A stretch of DNA of 64,000 nt from Salinivibrio kushneri (GCF_027286325.1 NZ_CP114589.1:248001-312000), one strand, 5' to 3'. Positions 1-9,730 are shown, numbered from the stretch's first letter. Made by a program: numbers and translations. Notes: generated from the sequence alone by a model not told the origin.

Positions 1-571
1 GAAGATGTTCACTGACACGCTGTAACTGATGATTCCCCGCCATCACCGACTGGGTTTCATTGATCGTGCTGGTTCCTTGACTATCAATAACCACCACCAA
101 CCACGGCGTTTTAACATCCACCGCCATAGCTTGAATGCGCTGATTAAGGGCGTCTTGCGAAAAGCATCTCGTCAGCGTATCGTGCGGTAAAGACGCTTGT
201 TTATTGCTCAAGATCGTTTTAACCGTATTGCACAACACCTCACGATCCCAAGGTTTGCTAACGTATTGGCTCAGTGCTCCGGCATTGATGGCCCGGGAAA
301 CACCCGGCAGATCCGCTTGTCCGGATAACATGATGGTGGCAATGTCAGGATAACGTTGATGAATGTTAATCAGTAATTCCGCACCGTCCATGTGCGGCAT
401 CCGATAATCGGAAATCACGAGACCAATGTGATGTTCAGATAAAATAGCAAGCGCCTGCTGGCCCGACTCTGCGGTATGAATATGCGCCACAAAACGACGC
501 AGTTCTCGCTTTAGCGCACGTAGGATATGCGGCTCATCGTCAACCAATAGAATTTCCGTGTACGCCATCAT
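1..571 (-). CDS. Response regulator, REC plus probable degenerate GGDEF (partial, cut by window start)
   Basis: The reverse strand opens with an ATG at 571 that overlaps the TGA of the upstream kinase (ATGA), so the two are translationally coupled. The protein begins with a receiver domain: acidic pair D11-D12 after LLV, phospho-acceptor Asp55 in ISDYRMP, and a Lys in VSKPW. From about residue 135 the sequence (LTRCFSQDAL, then VVVID and INET) resembles the start of a GGDEF domain with eroded metal-site residues, but the window ends before the signature. It is probably the output partner of the kinase at 568-1893. The GGDEF reading is tentative and the C-terminus is unknown. Confidence 0.8.
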   Translation of the reverse strand, partial: MMAYTEILLVDDEPHILRALKRELRRFVAHIHTAESGQQALAILSEHHIGLVISDYRMPHMDGAELLINIHQRYPDIATIMLSGQADLPGVSRAINAGALSQYVSKPWDREVLCNTVKTILSNKQASLPHDTLTRCFSQDALNQRIQAMAVDVKTPWLVVVIDSQGTSTINETQSVMAGNHQLQRVSEHL

Positions 572-1893
572 GGGCTGCGCCCTCCTTTCATCACCTCATG
601 GACTGGCGAAGAAATACGCTCAGCCTGATTTCCCGAGCAGGGCAACACAATCGTAAACGTCGTCCCTTTTCCTTGCTCACTGGTTACTGTGATTTGGCCA
701 CCGTGAGCGACAATAATATCGCGCGAGACGGACAAGCCAAGCCCCGTCCCCTGCCCGACCGGTTTGGTGGTATAAAATGGCTCGAAAATCGTCGCCAGCG
801 CCTCTTCTGGGATCCCTTGGCCGTTATCTTTGATTTCAATAATCAGATGCTCGTCATCGAGGGGGGCGACAGAAATCTTTATGTTTCCCTCGCCCTCAAT
901 CGCGTGTGCGGCATTAATGAGTAGATTGAGAAAAACTTGATTCAACTGCATGGGCTGACAAAGGATATCAGGTGTCTGAGGCGCGTAGTTTCTCTCTATT
1001 TCAATCGCATACTTAATCTCGTTATGGATGATTTTCAGTGTCGAGTCGATACCACGGCGTATATCGGTGGTCGCCCACTCACCATTGTCAACGTGTGAAA
1101 ATTCTTTGAGATCTTTGACAATCGTCATCACTCGCGTGATCCCTTCTAACGACTCTTCAATCAGATCGCTGGCATCTTCGAGTAAATAACTCAATTGAAT
1201 ATCGTCTTTTAGCGCCTGCCGATCTGCCAGTAAGGCCCTATTGTCGGTGCTCTCTATCTTTTCGTCCAAGCAACGGACATAGGCGGTAAATTTATCTAGA
1301 TAGTCGTATAGCGTGCGAATGTTGGAGGAGATAAAAGCGATAGGGTTATTAATTTCATGGGCAATGCCCGCCGATATTTGCCCAATCGACGCCATTTTCT
1401 CTGACTGAAGCAGTTGACGCTGTAACTGCTTGAGTTCTGAAACGACCTCTTGATACGCCTCAGTGCTTCGTTTGAGTCGCTCAGTATCTGGGATAGAGGG
1501 AAGAGCATCTCGCGTAGGGGCCGCCAACGCTGTCGGGCGATAAAAACAAATGGCAACCTGTGTCACCTCGCCATGCGCTGACAGAATGGGAAGAAATTCG
1601 ACGTCTTGCCATAGGTATGCCGCATCAACATCCCCGGATATATCTACGATGACAGCGCCGGATGACTGCAATGGCGCTTGCGTCGAGAAAACCGTGTCGA
1701 TGTTTTGTTGTAAAAATTGATGATCAGCAGGAAAATGCGCTAACAGCGCGTCTCCAACGAGTGTGTCGTTTGCTGCGTTGAGGCTGCGAAGAAAGCAGGT
1801 ATTGGCGTCAACGATACGATAGTCGCGATCGATAAGACATACCGCGATAGAGAGTCCATTTAAAATCGCGGGTGAAATCTTGTTATCCTCCAC
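568..1893 (-). CDS. PAS-domain sensor histidine kinase (soluble)
   Basis: This 441-residue kinase has an N-terminal PAS-like sensor (about 10-120), a short coiled linker (about 135-165), a dimerisation/phosphoacceptor domain with His179 in GIAHEINNP, and a C-terminal ATPase domain with N box (LINAAHAIEG), G1 (DNGQGIP), F box (FEPFYTTK) and G2 (GTGLGLS). No membrane segment is visible, so it should sense a cytoplasmic signal or a partner protein. It sits between a REC-HDOD gene 67 bp upstream and a REC gene overlapping its stop, which suggests one operon and phosphotransfer to one or both regulators. The ligand of the PAS domain cannot be told from sequence. Confidence 0.9.
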   Translation of the reverse strand: MEDNKISPAILNGLSIAVCLIDRDYRIVDANTCFLRSLNAANDTLVGDALLAHFPADHQFLQQNIDTVFSTQAPLQSSGAVIVDISGDVDAAYLWQDVEFLPILSAHGEVTQVAICFYRPTALAAPTRDALPSIPDTERLKRSTEAYQEVVSELKQLQRQLLQSEKMASIGQISAGIAHEINNPIAFISSNIRTLYDYLDKFTAYVRCLDEKIESTDNRALLADRQALKDDIQLSYLLEDASDLIEESLEGITRVMTIVKDLKEFSHVDNGEWATTDIRRGIDSTLKIIHNEIKYAIEIERNYAPQTPDILCQPMQLNQVFLNLLINAAHAIEGEGNIKISVAPLDDEHLIIEIKDNGQGIPEEALATIFEPFYTTKPVGQGTGLGLSVSRDIIVAHGGQITVTSEQGKGTTFTIVLPCSGNQAERISSPVHEVMKGGRSP

Positions 1894-1960
1894 GTTCCCC
1901 TTCCATATTTATGTCACATGCACAGCAAACAACAGCGTCATAGATTGTTATCCGGCACAT

Positions 1961-3103
1961 TCAAATCGTCTCCTTATACGACTGAGTAAAAAAAGCGCCG
2001 ATATTGGCCGACCAGGACTGTAAAAGCTTGGCTTTGTCAATATCGTTCGCATGAATCCACTGCCGGCAGTATTGCAATAGCGCTCCATCCTTGGTTCGCT
2101 CACTTTCAGGGGATAACGGGATGGCGCCGCTTGCCAATACAATCTCTGCAAGCTCAAAATCATAGCCCCACAAAATAATGATATAACTCGAGACGACAAG
2201 CGCAGTATCAAAACGGGCAGGTAAATCGCAAATGGGATTGTTGCCACTTTCACGACAGCCAAGCTCTCGCGCCATCAGTTCCCCTAACGAGGATAACACT
2301 GATGCGAGATACAAACGCTCTGCATGCGCTTTGTCATACCCGAGGAATAGCCCCAGCGACTTACTCACATTGGCCAGTTCAATATGCTCATCCACTACCG
2401 CATAGTGCTCTTTGGTGGACAAGTGCTTAAAGGCATTATGTCCCACCATAGTGGCAGCAATTGACTCGACCGATTGAATGCCCAGTCGATTAATCGCCGT
2501 TTCTATTGACCAAGTCCGGTTTCGAAAGCCCAAATAAGCAGAATTAGCAAGCTGTAAAAGTCGGGCAACGAGGGGAGGCTCTTCACTGACCACTCGCGCA
2601 ATTTGTTCCATGTCTGAATGGGGATCATTAATCGTGGCACGTAAACGGCGCACGCAGTCAGGCAAGACGGGGAAGTCCTCAATACCAACTAACCGGTTAC
2701 GCGTTTCAGCATCAATCGGCAACTTATAGAGGCGCTCAACACTATTAAGCACATTATCAAAGTCATCTTCAGAGAAGGGTTTGGGTAGGACGAAGTGCAC
2801 ACTAGGCGTCGCGAGTTCGGTAATTTTTTGGCGCGTATCCCCGGTTATCAGGGCACGTATCGTGCCAGGAAAGCGCGCTCGAACCTGCTCCAATAACGCA
2901 TCCCCCTTGAGCTTGGGCATCAGTAGATCACTGATCACCAAAGAGGGGGACTGATCGTCTAATAGGCCTTTCTCCCACTGGGTAGGATGCTTGATCAAAC
3001 TGATAGCCCAACTCGGTTTCAAGCGGCGAATCACCCGACCAATCGCCTTTAATGTGAGCGCGTCATCGTCAACGTAGATGACATGGAAACGCGGCCTATT
3101 CAT
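1961..3103 (-). CDS. Response regulator with HDOD output domain
   Basis: The 380-residue protein starts with a receiver domain (YVDDD near residue 10, phospho-acceptor Asp59 in VISDLLMP, Lys in LPKPF). It continues with an HDOD domain from about 125 to 330 (LVARLLQLANSAYLG, then INRLGIQ). HDOD domains are HD-like folds that usually lack phosphohydrolase metal ligands and act in signalling as protein-protein modules. It is the first gene of a leftward operon with the PAS kinase and a second response regulator. ATG 3103 is used. A role in c-di-GMP or stress signalling is inference. Confidence 0.88.
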   Translation of the reverse strand: MNRPRFHVIYVDDDALTLKAIGRVIRRLKPSWAISLIKHPTQWEKGLLDDQSPSLVISDLLMPKLKGDALLEQVRARFPGTIRALITGDTRQKITELATPSVHFVLPKPFSEDDFDNVLNSVERLYKLPIDAETRNRLVGIEDFPVLPDCVRRLRATINDPHSDMEQIARVVSEEPPLVARLLQLANSAYLGFRNRTWSIETAINRLGIQSVESIAATMVGHNAFKHLSTKEHYAVVDEHIELANVSKSLGLFLGYDKAHAERLYLASVLSSLGELMARELGCRESGNNPICDLPARFDTALVVSSYIIILWGYDFELAEIVLASGAIPLSPESERTKDGALLQYCRQWIHANDIDKAKLLQSWSANIGAFFTQSYKETI

Positions 3104-3325
3104 GCTTCCCTCGTATTCTCATCGTTGTCCTCAAACGACCTAGCGCTATCGTTAGGCAGTCAGTGAGAGAGTAATCAACGCTGCGGCTTGTCTCAGTGGA
3201 ACGTTATCCAAGTGAGGTGCCCAGCCATCCTTTCTGTAAGCGTAGTCCAAAAATCCAGACTGTCTTGGCATACGGGAAGAAATAAGCGGTGTCTGGGTGA
3301 CGTTAATGGAGAGAGGGAGGAAAGC

Positions 3326-3346
3326 GGGCTCAACATGGTTGAGCCC
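3326..3346 (-). terminator. Hairpin downstream of the sphingomyelinase gene
   Basis: A perfect 9-bp inverted repeat (GGGCTCAAC / GTTGAGCCC, 3-nt loop) lies about 30 bp past the sphingomyelinase stop. On the minus strand it is followed by a pyrimidine-rich stretch (GCTTTCC) rather than a clean U-tract, so termination may be partial. The rest of 3104-3376 shows no gene. Confidence 0.5.
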
Positions 3347-3376
3347 TGTATCAGTGCACGCTATCAAGCGCCGAAA

Positions 3377-4384
3377 TTACTCAAATTCAAACTGTACCAT
3401 GACCGGGTAGTGGTCAGAGAGCTCATTGTAGTAACCATCATGATAGGTTTGTCCAGCCGCTTGCGGCCACTCGCCTTCAAGGTAGTCCCAATACCAATCA
3501 TTGTTAGCCGTTAATTGCACCACCTTCATCTCAGGTTGATTGGCAGGCACTGCATGGTCACGACTCCACAAAATATAATCTAACGTGGTGTTGTAGTTAA
3601 GGTCATATTCAAAGTGATACGCGTTCGCTTTCGTGAACCAATTATGCTTGGCGGAAAAAGACGTTACCTCAGGCTCGGTGAAGCGCAATGCGCCATTTAA
3701 TACCACTTTCATGTCGTTGATCTCATCTTGGCGACTCCACTCTACGTTCATGTCACCACCAATAATCACAGGCTCGTCAGCAGGGATCGCTGCTTTGTCG
3801 ATAAAGTCTTTGATTTCGCTAAGCTGACCAAGACGCACTTGGTGCTCCTCATCAGACATACCATCGTGCGTTGCCTGTAAATGCGTGCCAATTAAATGAA
3901 AGGCTTCACCTTCTTTATTGATCTCGACGTATGCAAAGCCTTTGTTAGCTTGATAGTCCCAGCTACCTTTCAAACTTTGATGATAAACGTGCGCTTTTTG
4001 AGTCAAAATGGGGTACTTGGAGAGGATAGTCACGCCGCCACGAACGACAAATAAAGAATTGGAGCAATCCCCAGTCAGCGCATCCCAACCGTCCCCACTG
4101 CAGTCTTGTCCAACATTCGGTGTTTGATAGGGATATAAGCTAGCAAGCTGGCTCATCGCTTGCTCGGCTTCAGCGTTAAAGGCCTCACTGATCAAAATCA
4201 CATCAGGCTGCGTGTCCATATCGGCAATCGCTTGCGGCAGACGGGCTGCACGCTCAGCTTGATCCCAGTCTTGTAGGTTACTGAGTTGCATAATGTTATA
4301 TGCCATGACGTTAAGCTGACCCGCATGCGCACTGAGGCTGAGCAGTAACGCGGCTGCCGTTGAGAGCAGTTTATTAATTTTCAT
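3377..4384 (-). CDS. Secreted neutral sphingomyelinase C-type phosphodiesterase
   Basis: This 335-residue protein has a signal peptide (residues 1-21, cleavage after AHA) and a DNase I-like endonuclease/exonuclease/phosphatase fold. Metal and catalytic residues expected for bacterial sphingomyelinase C are in order: Asn30 (MAYNI), Glu67 (ISEAF), His168 (IGTHLQ), Asp211/Asn213 (GGDMN), Asp269 (LDYIL) and His325 (SDHYP). Cys95 and Cys107 could form the disulfide seen in secreted members. The family hydrolyses sphingomyelin to ceramide and phosphocholine and can be haemolytic. Phosphodiester or phosphate scavenging is an alternative role. It appears monocistronic and is followed by a hairpin. 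The exact substrate is inferred. Confidence 0.85.
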   Translation of the reverse strand: MKINKLLSTAAALLLSLSAHAGQLNVMAYNIMQLSNLQDWDQAERAARLPQAIADMDTQPDVILISEAFNAEAEQAMSQLASLYPYQTPNVGQDCSGDGWDALTGDCSNSLFVVRGGVTILSKYPILTQKAHVYHQSLKGSWDYQANKGFAYVEINKEGEAFHLIGTHLQATHDGMSDEEHQVRLGQLSEIKDFIDKAAIPADEPVIIGGDMNVEWSRQDEINDMKVVLNGALRFTEPEVTSFSAKHNWFTKANAYHFEYDLNYNTTLDYILWSRDHAVPANQPEMKVVQLTANNDWYWDYLEGEWPQAAGQTYHDGYYNELSDHYPVMVQFEFE

Positions 4385-4535
4385 GTTTCCTCTTTTCGTT
4401 TTGCTTTCTAATTGTTATCGGTGCTTCGCCCACCAAAAGATTAGAAGCCTAACGAAAATGACTTAATCCGCCCCAGGATTTGTTTACTTTTTCTGATATT
4501 TTTGTAACTAAGCTCACGTTCCTTGTATTACGTCA

Positions 4536-6803
4536 TTAATGGGTCAGTAGATAAGTCTGCGAGGTAAAGGTATGTTTTCTCAGCATGGTCGCCAGTTCAT
4601 GCTGCCTGACAGGTTTGGCAATATAATCATCCATACCCGCTGCTAAACATGCTTCCTTGTCTTCCGTTGTCGCATTCGCGGTCAGTGCAATAATCGGGAT
4701 TCGATTAAAGCGCGATTCTTGTGCCCGAATGTGTTCAGCGGCTTGGTAACCATCCATCACAGGCATCTGACAATCCATGAAAATCGCGTCAAAGGGTTGG
4801 CTTTTCCACAATGCCAACGCTTGCTCACCATCGGCAGCCGAACGGACATGTATCCCTAACTGGCTCAACATCGCCTCAGTCACTCGTTGATTGACCTTAG
4901 AATCTTCTACGACCAAAACATGTAACCCGGCCAGCGATGTACCTTTTCCGGTAGATCGCACGACTCCTAAGGTTGGTTGGCGCTGTTGTAAGATACGCAC
5001 CAAGTGTGCTTTTAAGTCATTAAATTGGTAGGGACGCCCCAGATACCCCTCTATGCCTGAGCGTTCAATCCGCGGCTTGTCCAATGCATCGGGCGCAGCC
5101 GTTAACATCATGATCGCAGGGCTTTTATCTCCAAACGAGTCAATAATCTGTTCAGCCAAGCGAAAGCCGTCCATTTTGGGCATCACTTTATCGAGTAGAA
5201 CCACTTTAAACGGGTATTGGCTGTCAAGGCGTTCGCGGATTAAAGGAATGACATCATCCGGGTGCATGCAACAGGTGACTTGACACCCAAGGTTACTTAA
5301 TTGCGCGGTAGTAATGCGCATATTGAGGCGGCTATCATCCACCAATAGCATGGGTGCACCGGCAAAAAGATAAGCCTCGACGGGCGTAGCGAGTGGTATA
5401 TCTGCACATTCAAACCGTGCCGTAAACGTAAATGAGCTGCCTACCCCGACTTGACTGCTCAGGGTGATTCGCCCTCCCATTAAGTTGACAATTTGCTGGG
5501 AGATGGCCAGCCCTAGCCCAGTCCCACGCGCGGTTGCCGTTAATGAATCGCCTTGCTCGAATTTACCGAATATACGGCTTTGTTCTTCAACCGGAATACC
5601 AGGCCCGGTATCAGTCACTTCAAAACGCAACACACTGGCCGTATCCTCGTCACTCACCTGCCTGATAGAGACAACCACTTCCCCACGCTCAGTAAACTTG
5701 ATCGCATTACCCACTAAATTAATCATCACTTGGCGTAATCGCGGTGCATCACCTATCAACAAAGGGGAAATATCAGCATCTATCTCGCAGCGAAAGGCGA
5801 GCTGCTTTTCCTTTGCACGCAGAATGAACAGGTTCTCAAGATCTTTTCCCAACTCAAATATATTGAGCTCTAATGGTTCTAACTCTAACTTACCTGCTTC
5901 GATTTTAGAGAAGTCGAGGATGTCGTTTATGATATCTAATAACGACATCGACGATGTTTCCAACATCTCGACAAATTCTTGTTGCTCGTCATTTAAACGA
6001 GTGCTCTTTAACAGTGAGGCCATCCCAATAATGCCGTTCATTGGGGTACGGATCTCATGGCTCATGTTGGCCAAAAACTCACTTTTCTTTTGGCTGGCCT
6101 TTTCAGCGTCGTGCTTCGCGTCCTCCAACTGCGCCAGTTGTTGCCCTAGTGCCGTGATCATGGCGTTATAACGCGTTTCAAAGCCTCGCCAATGATGGAA
6201 TTGGGGGGGAACCTGAATTGGTGTCGGCATGCCATTATTCCACTGGTTGACCTGCTGGTGTAGCGCCAATAACGGCCTTTCTAAGTGGCGACGCACAATC
6301 CATATCGAGCTTAAGATCCCCAACCCTGAAACCGCCAACCATCCAAGAAAAACCCACTGGGCACTATCACCAAAGTAGGCATTTAACGCCGTGTAATTTG
6401 ACGCCACCTCAAGTTGCCCAAGGGTATACTCGTTCCCCTCGTCTCTTGCAATTAACGGCCAACGCTTTTGCAACGATTGTGCAGCAGGCTCCACGCCACG
6501 CTCAATTAACGAGCCATCGGCATCATAAACATGGATATAGTCAATCTCAGGTTGGGCGATGAGCTGCTCTATTCGTTGCTCAAAAGCTTGCGTTTCCACA
6601 CGCCATAGATGACCTGTAATCGCACTGAGATCTCTGTTACCCACATCTTGCAAGGCGCGGCCAACATCTGCTTTATTCGTTTGATAATCGCCCAGCAGGA
6701 GAAGCGCCGCAAATAACGCAGTCAGTACGGTCCAGCTTAAGGCTAGCTTGGTAATGATTCCCGCAGAAAGAGAGGGGCGAGTCAGGGGGCTGCCTACCTT
6801 CAT
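4536..6803 (-). CDS. Hybrid sensor histidine kinase with two receiver domains
   Basis: ATG 6803 is chosen over an in-frame GTG six bases upstream because it has AAAGGTG just before it. The order is: TM1 (about 17-40), a periplasmic sensor of about 110 residues, TM2 (about 150-172), HAMP-like linker, HisKA with His249 ([11 protein letters not shown]), and HATPase (GTGLGLAIS). Then come receiver 1 (LLVDDS, Asp in LLDKVMP) and receiver 2 (VVEDSKVNQ, Asp in [11 protein letters not shown], Lys in IAKPV). There is no Hpt domain, so a separate phosphotransfer protein is expected. The architecture resembles BarA-type kinases without Hpt. The ligand is unknown. Confidence 0.9.
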   Translation of the reverse strand: MKVGSPLTRPSLSAGIITKLALSWTVLTALFAALLLLGDYQTNKADVGRALQDVGNRDLSAITGHLWRVETQAFEQRIEQLIAQPEIDYIHVYDADGSLIERGVEPAAQSLQKRWPLIARDEGNEYTLGQLEVASNYTALNAYFGDSAQWVFLGWLAVSGLGILSSIWIVRRHLERPLLALHQQVNQWNNGMPTPIQVPPQFHHWRGFETRYNAMITALGQQLAQLEDAKHDAEKASQKKSEFLANMSHEIRTPMNGIIGMASLLKSTRLNDEQQEFVEMLETSSMSLLDIINDILDFSKIEAGKLELEPLELNIFELGKDLENLFILRAKEKQLAFRCEIDADISPLLIGDAPRLRQVMINLVGNAIKFTERGEVVVSIRQVSDEDTASVLRFEVTDTGPGIPVEEQSRIFGKFEQGDSLTATARGTGLGLAISQQIVNLMGGRITLSSQVGVGSSFTFTARFECADIPLATPVEAYLFAGAPMLLVDDSRLNMRITTAQLSNLGCQVTCCMHPDDVIPLIRERLDSQYPFKVVLLDKVMPKMDGFRLAEQIIDSFGDKSPAIMMLTAAPDALDKPRIERSGIEGYLGRPYQFNDLKAHLVRILQQRQPTLGVVRSTGKGTSLAGLHVLVVEDSKVNQRVTEAMLSQLGIHVRSAADGEQALALWKSQPFDAIFMDCQMPVMDGYQAAEHIRAQESRFNRIPIIALTANATTEDKEACLAAGMDDYIAKPVRQHELATMLRKHTFTSQTYLLTH

Positions 6804-6886
6804 AATCACCTTTTATTGAAAAAGCTTCTCTGCTAATCATAGAGTCTAATCTTATTTTGGGCGAGAAATGTCCTAGTTAGTAGGCG

Positions 6887-6922
6887 AAAAAGAACAAAAA
6901 AGGCGCTCACAAGAGAGCGCCT
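6887..6922 (-). terminator. Rho-independent terminator of hpd
   Basis: On the minus strand an 8-bp GC-rich stem (AGGCGCTC / GAGCGCCT, 6-nt loop) is followed directly by TTTTTGTTCTTTTT. It lies about 105 bp past the hpd stop codon and should end the hpd transcript before the hybrid kinase gene. Confidence 0.85.
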
Positions 6923-7026
6923 GTAACATAGGGTGTCTACAAATAGCGACACTCTATCGACTTGAGTCAGCTTATCCGGATAACCCGTATCGCGGCCCGA
7001 AGCGAGTTTGTTATGTGCCGTTTCGG

Positions 7027-8112
7027 TTAATCCAATACCCCACGACGCATTTGATCCAGCTCGATAGACTCGAACAAGGCTTTAAAGTTACCTTCGCCAA
7101 AGCCTTGGTTACCCTTACGTTGGATGATTTCAAAGAAAACCGGTCCAATAACAGTATTGGTAAAGATTTGCAGTAAGATACCGCTGTCGACGTCACCATC
7201 AATCAATACACGGGTATCACGCAACTCATCGATGCTTTCTTCGTGGCCGTTGACACGCTCGTTGATTTTCTCATAGTAGGTGTCCGGCGTATCCATGAAT
7301 GCCATGCCTCGTTGGCGTAACGTCCGCACGGTTTGGTAGATGTTGTCGGTGGTCATGGCGATATGCTGGATCCCCTCACCGTTATACTCTTTCAAGTATT
7401 CTGCAATCTGTGACTTGTCATCACTTGACTCATTGATAGGAATACGGATTTTTCCGCAAGGTGCGGTCAGCGCTCGCGACTTCAGCCCGGTCTTTTTGCC
7501 TTCAATGTCAAAAAAGCGGATCTCTTTAAAGTTGGCAATACGGTCGTAAAAGTCAGCCCATACATCCATGTTACCAATGTCGACATTGTGGGTCAGATGA
7601 TCGATAACTTTCAATCCGGCATCCGCTTCTTTCAGGCGCGATTGCCAGTCTGGATAAAAGTCAAAATCGACTTCATAAATACTTTGGTCACCATAGCGGT
7701 CGACAAAGTAAAGCAATGAATCACCGATGCCGTATACCGCAGGAATGCTGAGCTCCATCGGACCAATGTTTGGCTCAACCACTTTGGCGCCTTGCTTGGC
7801 CGCATACGCAATCGCGTGTACCGCATCTTTCACTCGAAACGCCATGGCGTTGACACTCGCACCGTGCTGCTTAGCAAAGCCTTGCGCTTGTGATTCGGGC
7901 TCACCGTTTACGATAAAGTTGGTGTCTCCCTGACGATACAGCCAAACATCTTTGTGCTTGTGTTTGGCAATTTCCGCAAAACCCATCAACGAGAACAAAT
8001 TCTTAAGCGCATCAATACCCGCTTGATCGGGCGCTGTGTATTCGACGAACTCAAACCCATCTGTGCCCAATGGATTAATCGTTTTGACAGGTGCTTGCAT
8101 GGTTGACGTCAT
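7027..8112 (-). CDS. hpd: 4-hydroxyphenylpyruvate dioxygenase
   Basis: This 361-residue Fe(II) enzyme of tyrosine catabolism converts 4-hydroxyphenylpyruvate to homogentisate. It shows the two-module vicinal-oxygen-chelate layout. The C-terminal module carries the three iron ligands: His172 (DHLTHNV), His250 (GIQHIAM) and Glu328 (FFEIIQR). The family C-terminal signature GNQGFGEGNFKALF is intact. GGAGGAAG lies 5 nt upstream of ATG 8112. No homogentisate dioxygenase or other downstream genes of the pathway are adjacent, so homogentisate must be handled elsewhere or could polymerise to pyomelanin. Confidence 0.95.
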   Translation of the reverse strand: MTSTMQAPVKTINPLGTDGFEFVEYTAPDQAGIDALKNLFSLMGFAEIAKHKHKDVWLYRQGDTNFIVNGEPESQAQGFAKQHGASVNAMAFRVKDAVHAIAYAAKQGAKVVEPNIGPMELSIPAVYGIGDSLLYFVDRYGDQSIYEVDFDFYPDWQSRLKEADAGLKVIDHLTHNVDIGNMDVWADFYDRIANFKEIRFFDIEGKKTGLKSRALTAPCGKIRIPINESSDDKSQIAEYLKEYNGEGIQHIAMTTDNIYQTVRTLRQRGMAFMDTPDTYYEKINERVNGHEESIDELRDTRVLIDGDVDSGILLQIFTNTVIGPVFFEIIQRKGNQGFGEGNFKALFESIELDQMRRGVLD

Positions 8113-8188
8113 AATCGCTTCCTCCTTGTGTGTAGCATTAGAGATAGCATTAGACGGTGTTGGGGACTAGAGAAGACAAGCGGACAGC

Positions 8189-8209
8189 TGGTTAATCAAA
8201 TGTTAACCA
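8189..8209. promoter_or_regulatory. Perfect inverted repeat upstream of hpd (candidate operator)
   Basis: TGGTTAA, a 7-nt spacer and TTAACCA form a perfect dyad about 75-100 bp upstream of the hpd start, where a dimeric regulator could bind. The whole 8113-8412 gap contains this dyad, AT-rich sequence and the terminator of the next minus-strand gene; no gene is seen. Confidence 0.4.
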
Positions 8210-8349
8210 AGAGTGTCACTTATGCTGAACAGTGAGAGAAAAACGCTGCTAACCGCGTTTTATTAGGGGGTTAAGCCAATCAAAAGTGTAAAGAATAGCG
8301 ACCAAAACAATATTTCTTTTTACATTTATGCAACGCACAATGAAAACCA

Positions 8350-8384
8350 CACCGCGAAAACACAAACGCCGCCCAAAGGCGGCG
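8350..8384 (-). terminator. Terminator hairpin of the 114-residue hypothetical gene
   Basis: CGCCGCC / GGCGGCG with a 4-nt loop (8367-8384), followed on the minus strand by TTTGTGTTTT. It begins about 30 bp after the stop of the minus-strand gene ending at 8413. Confidence 0.6.
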
Positions 8385-8412
8385 GCGAGCAAAAAACAGG
8401 CAAGCGGACGTG

Positions 8413-8757
8413 TTAAACTTTGAGACTGTAGCTGTTTTGCTGGCCATTGGGTGTAATGGTTTTTTGCACCTGATCCATCAACGCTTGTTGCTGCTGGTTA
8501 TAGGCATCAGCTCGCGTTTTCTGTGCTTCTTGCTCGGCGACACGGTCTATGAGCGCTTGATAATCACGCTTATCCTCACGCTGCTCGCCCGATGCAGCGG
8601 CTTCTTTTTGCTCTTCCCGCTCTTTACGGATCAGTTCTGCACGCTCTTGCACGCTCATCGAGTTGTTGAGACCGCCATTGACCTGGTCATCTTGACGATC
8701 GCGCTGACGCTGCATGTATTGCTGCGCTAATGGTTGCGAATTGATTGACGTCGGCAT
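8413..8757 (-). CDS. Hypothetical charged, glutamine-rich protein
   Basis: The start is ATG 8757 (MPTSINSQP), because GAGAGGA sits 5 nt before it; a longer in-frame start at 8775 has no such site. The 114-residue product is hydrophilic, rich in Gln, Arg, Glu and Ala, with a predicted helical or coiled-coil centre (RAELIRKEREEQKEAAAS). It has no signal peptide or membrane segment. It is transcribed alone with its own terminator. I do not recognise a family. It may be a small cytoplasmic structural or regulatory protein. Confidence 0.7.
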   Translation of the reverse strand: MPTSINSQPLAQQYMQRQRDRQDDQVNGGLNNSMSVQERAELIRKEREEQKEAAASGEQREDKRDYQALIDRVAEQEAQKTRADAYNQQQQALMDQVQKTITPNGQQNSYSLKV

Positions 8758-8965
8758 AGGTCCTCTCTCGAACAAGGTGACAACTTGATTAAATTTTAGC
8801 CCATACGCCCAAAAATTGATATCTCAATTTACTATAGAGGGTGTCACCACTGGCCTAGTTGTTGCACGTTATCTGACGTTGGCCGCAAGATACCAATGTA
8901 GAAGCAGGGGCTTAGGTGACCCAACGCCCAAGAAAATCATTATCAAGATAATTAGGAGAAACACC

Positions 8966-9697
8966 ATGCTGACCGGTAAACACTGTGTCATTACAGGTGC
9001 CGCCCAAGGGATAGGCCGTGCCATTGTTGAAACCTTTGTCGAGCAAGGCGCTACCAAGATTTACGCGCTAGATAGAAATATTGACAACATGCAAGACTGG
9101 CAAGCGCATGCAGTTATCGTTCCCGTTGCGCTGGATGTCTGCGATCAAGAGGCTGTCGCAAATTGGGTGCAGACCCTGCACCAACAACACGCAGTTATCG
9201 ATGTGCTGGTGAACAATGCCGGCATCACTCGTGACAACCTACTAACCAAAATGAGCGAAAGTGACTGGGACGCGGTTATTGACGTCAACCTAAAAGGCGT
9301 CTTCACCATGACACAAGCCATCGCGCCACTGATGATTGCGCAAGAGCAAGGGGCGATTGTTAGCTTGTCTTCCGTCGTCGGCACCGATGGCAATATTGGT
9401 CAAACCAATTATGCAGCCTCGAAAGGCGGTGTGATAGCCATGACCAAAACTTGGTCAAAAGAACTCGCCCGTCATGGTGCACAAATACGTGCTAACTGCG
9501 TGGCCCCCGGTTTTATTGAAACGCCGATGACAGCAAACTTACCAGATAAAGTCATTGAGATGATGAAAGGGAAAACCCCGCTAGGACGAATGGGCACCGC
9601 CCAAGATATCGCCAACGCAATCAGCTTTCTCGCCAGTGATAACGCGAGCTTTATCACAGGGCAGACGCTTAAAGTCGACGGGGGATTAGTCATATAA
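8966..9697 (+). CDS. FabG-like short-chain dehydrogenase/reductase
   Basis: ATG 8966 is preceded by AGGAGA at 8954; an in-frame extension to 8816 has no ribosome site and is not used. The 243-residue protein is a classical SDR: TGAAQGIG cofactor loop (10-17), NNAG (83-86), catalytic Ser136, Tyr149 and Lys153 (YAASK), and the C-terminal GQTLKVDGG typical of FabG/3-oxoacyl-ACP reductases. NADPH-dependent reduction of a 3-oxoacyl thioester, including acetoacetyl-CoA for polyhydroxybutyrate, is possible, but no pha genes are adjacent. The next gene, a second SDR, begins 33 bp downstream. Confidence 0.85.
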   Translation: MLTGKHCVITGAAQGIGRAIVETFVEQGATKIYALDRNIDNMQDWQAHAVIVPVALDVCDQEAVANWVQTLHQQHAVIDVLVNNAGITRDNLLTKMSESDWDAVIDVNLKGVFTMTQAIAPLMIAQEQGAIVSLSSVVGTDGNIGQTNYAASKGGVIAMTKTWSKELARHGAQIRANCVAPGFIETPMTANLPDKVIEMMKGKTPLGRMGTAQDIANAISFLASDNASFITGQTLKVDGGLVI

Positions 9698-9730
9698 TAG
9701 TGGATCCCAATCAGCCACTATGAGGCAACA

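Noticed and set aside
5464..6171. Long plus-strand frame of 235 codons opposite the hybrid kinase
   Set aside because: It lies wholly antisense to well-supported kinase domains, is rich in Ser/Arg/Ile like other antisense frames, and has no ribosome site.
9145..9693. Minus-strand frames opposite the FabG-like gene
   Set aside because: They mirror the conserved SDR motifs on the other strand and have no independent support.
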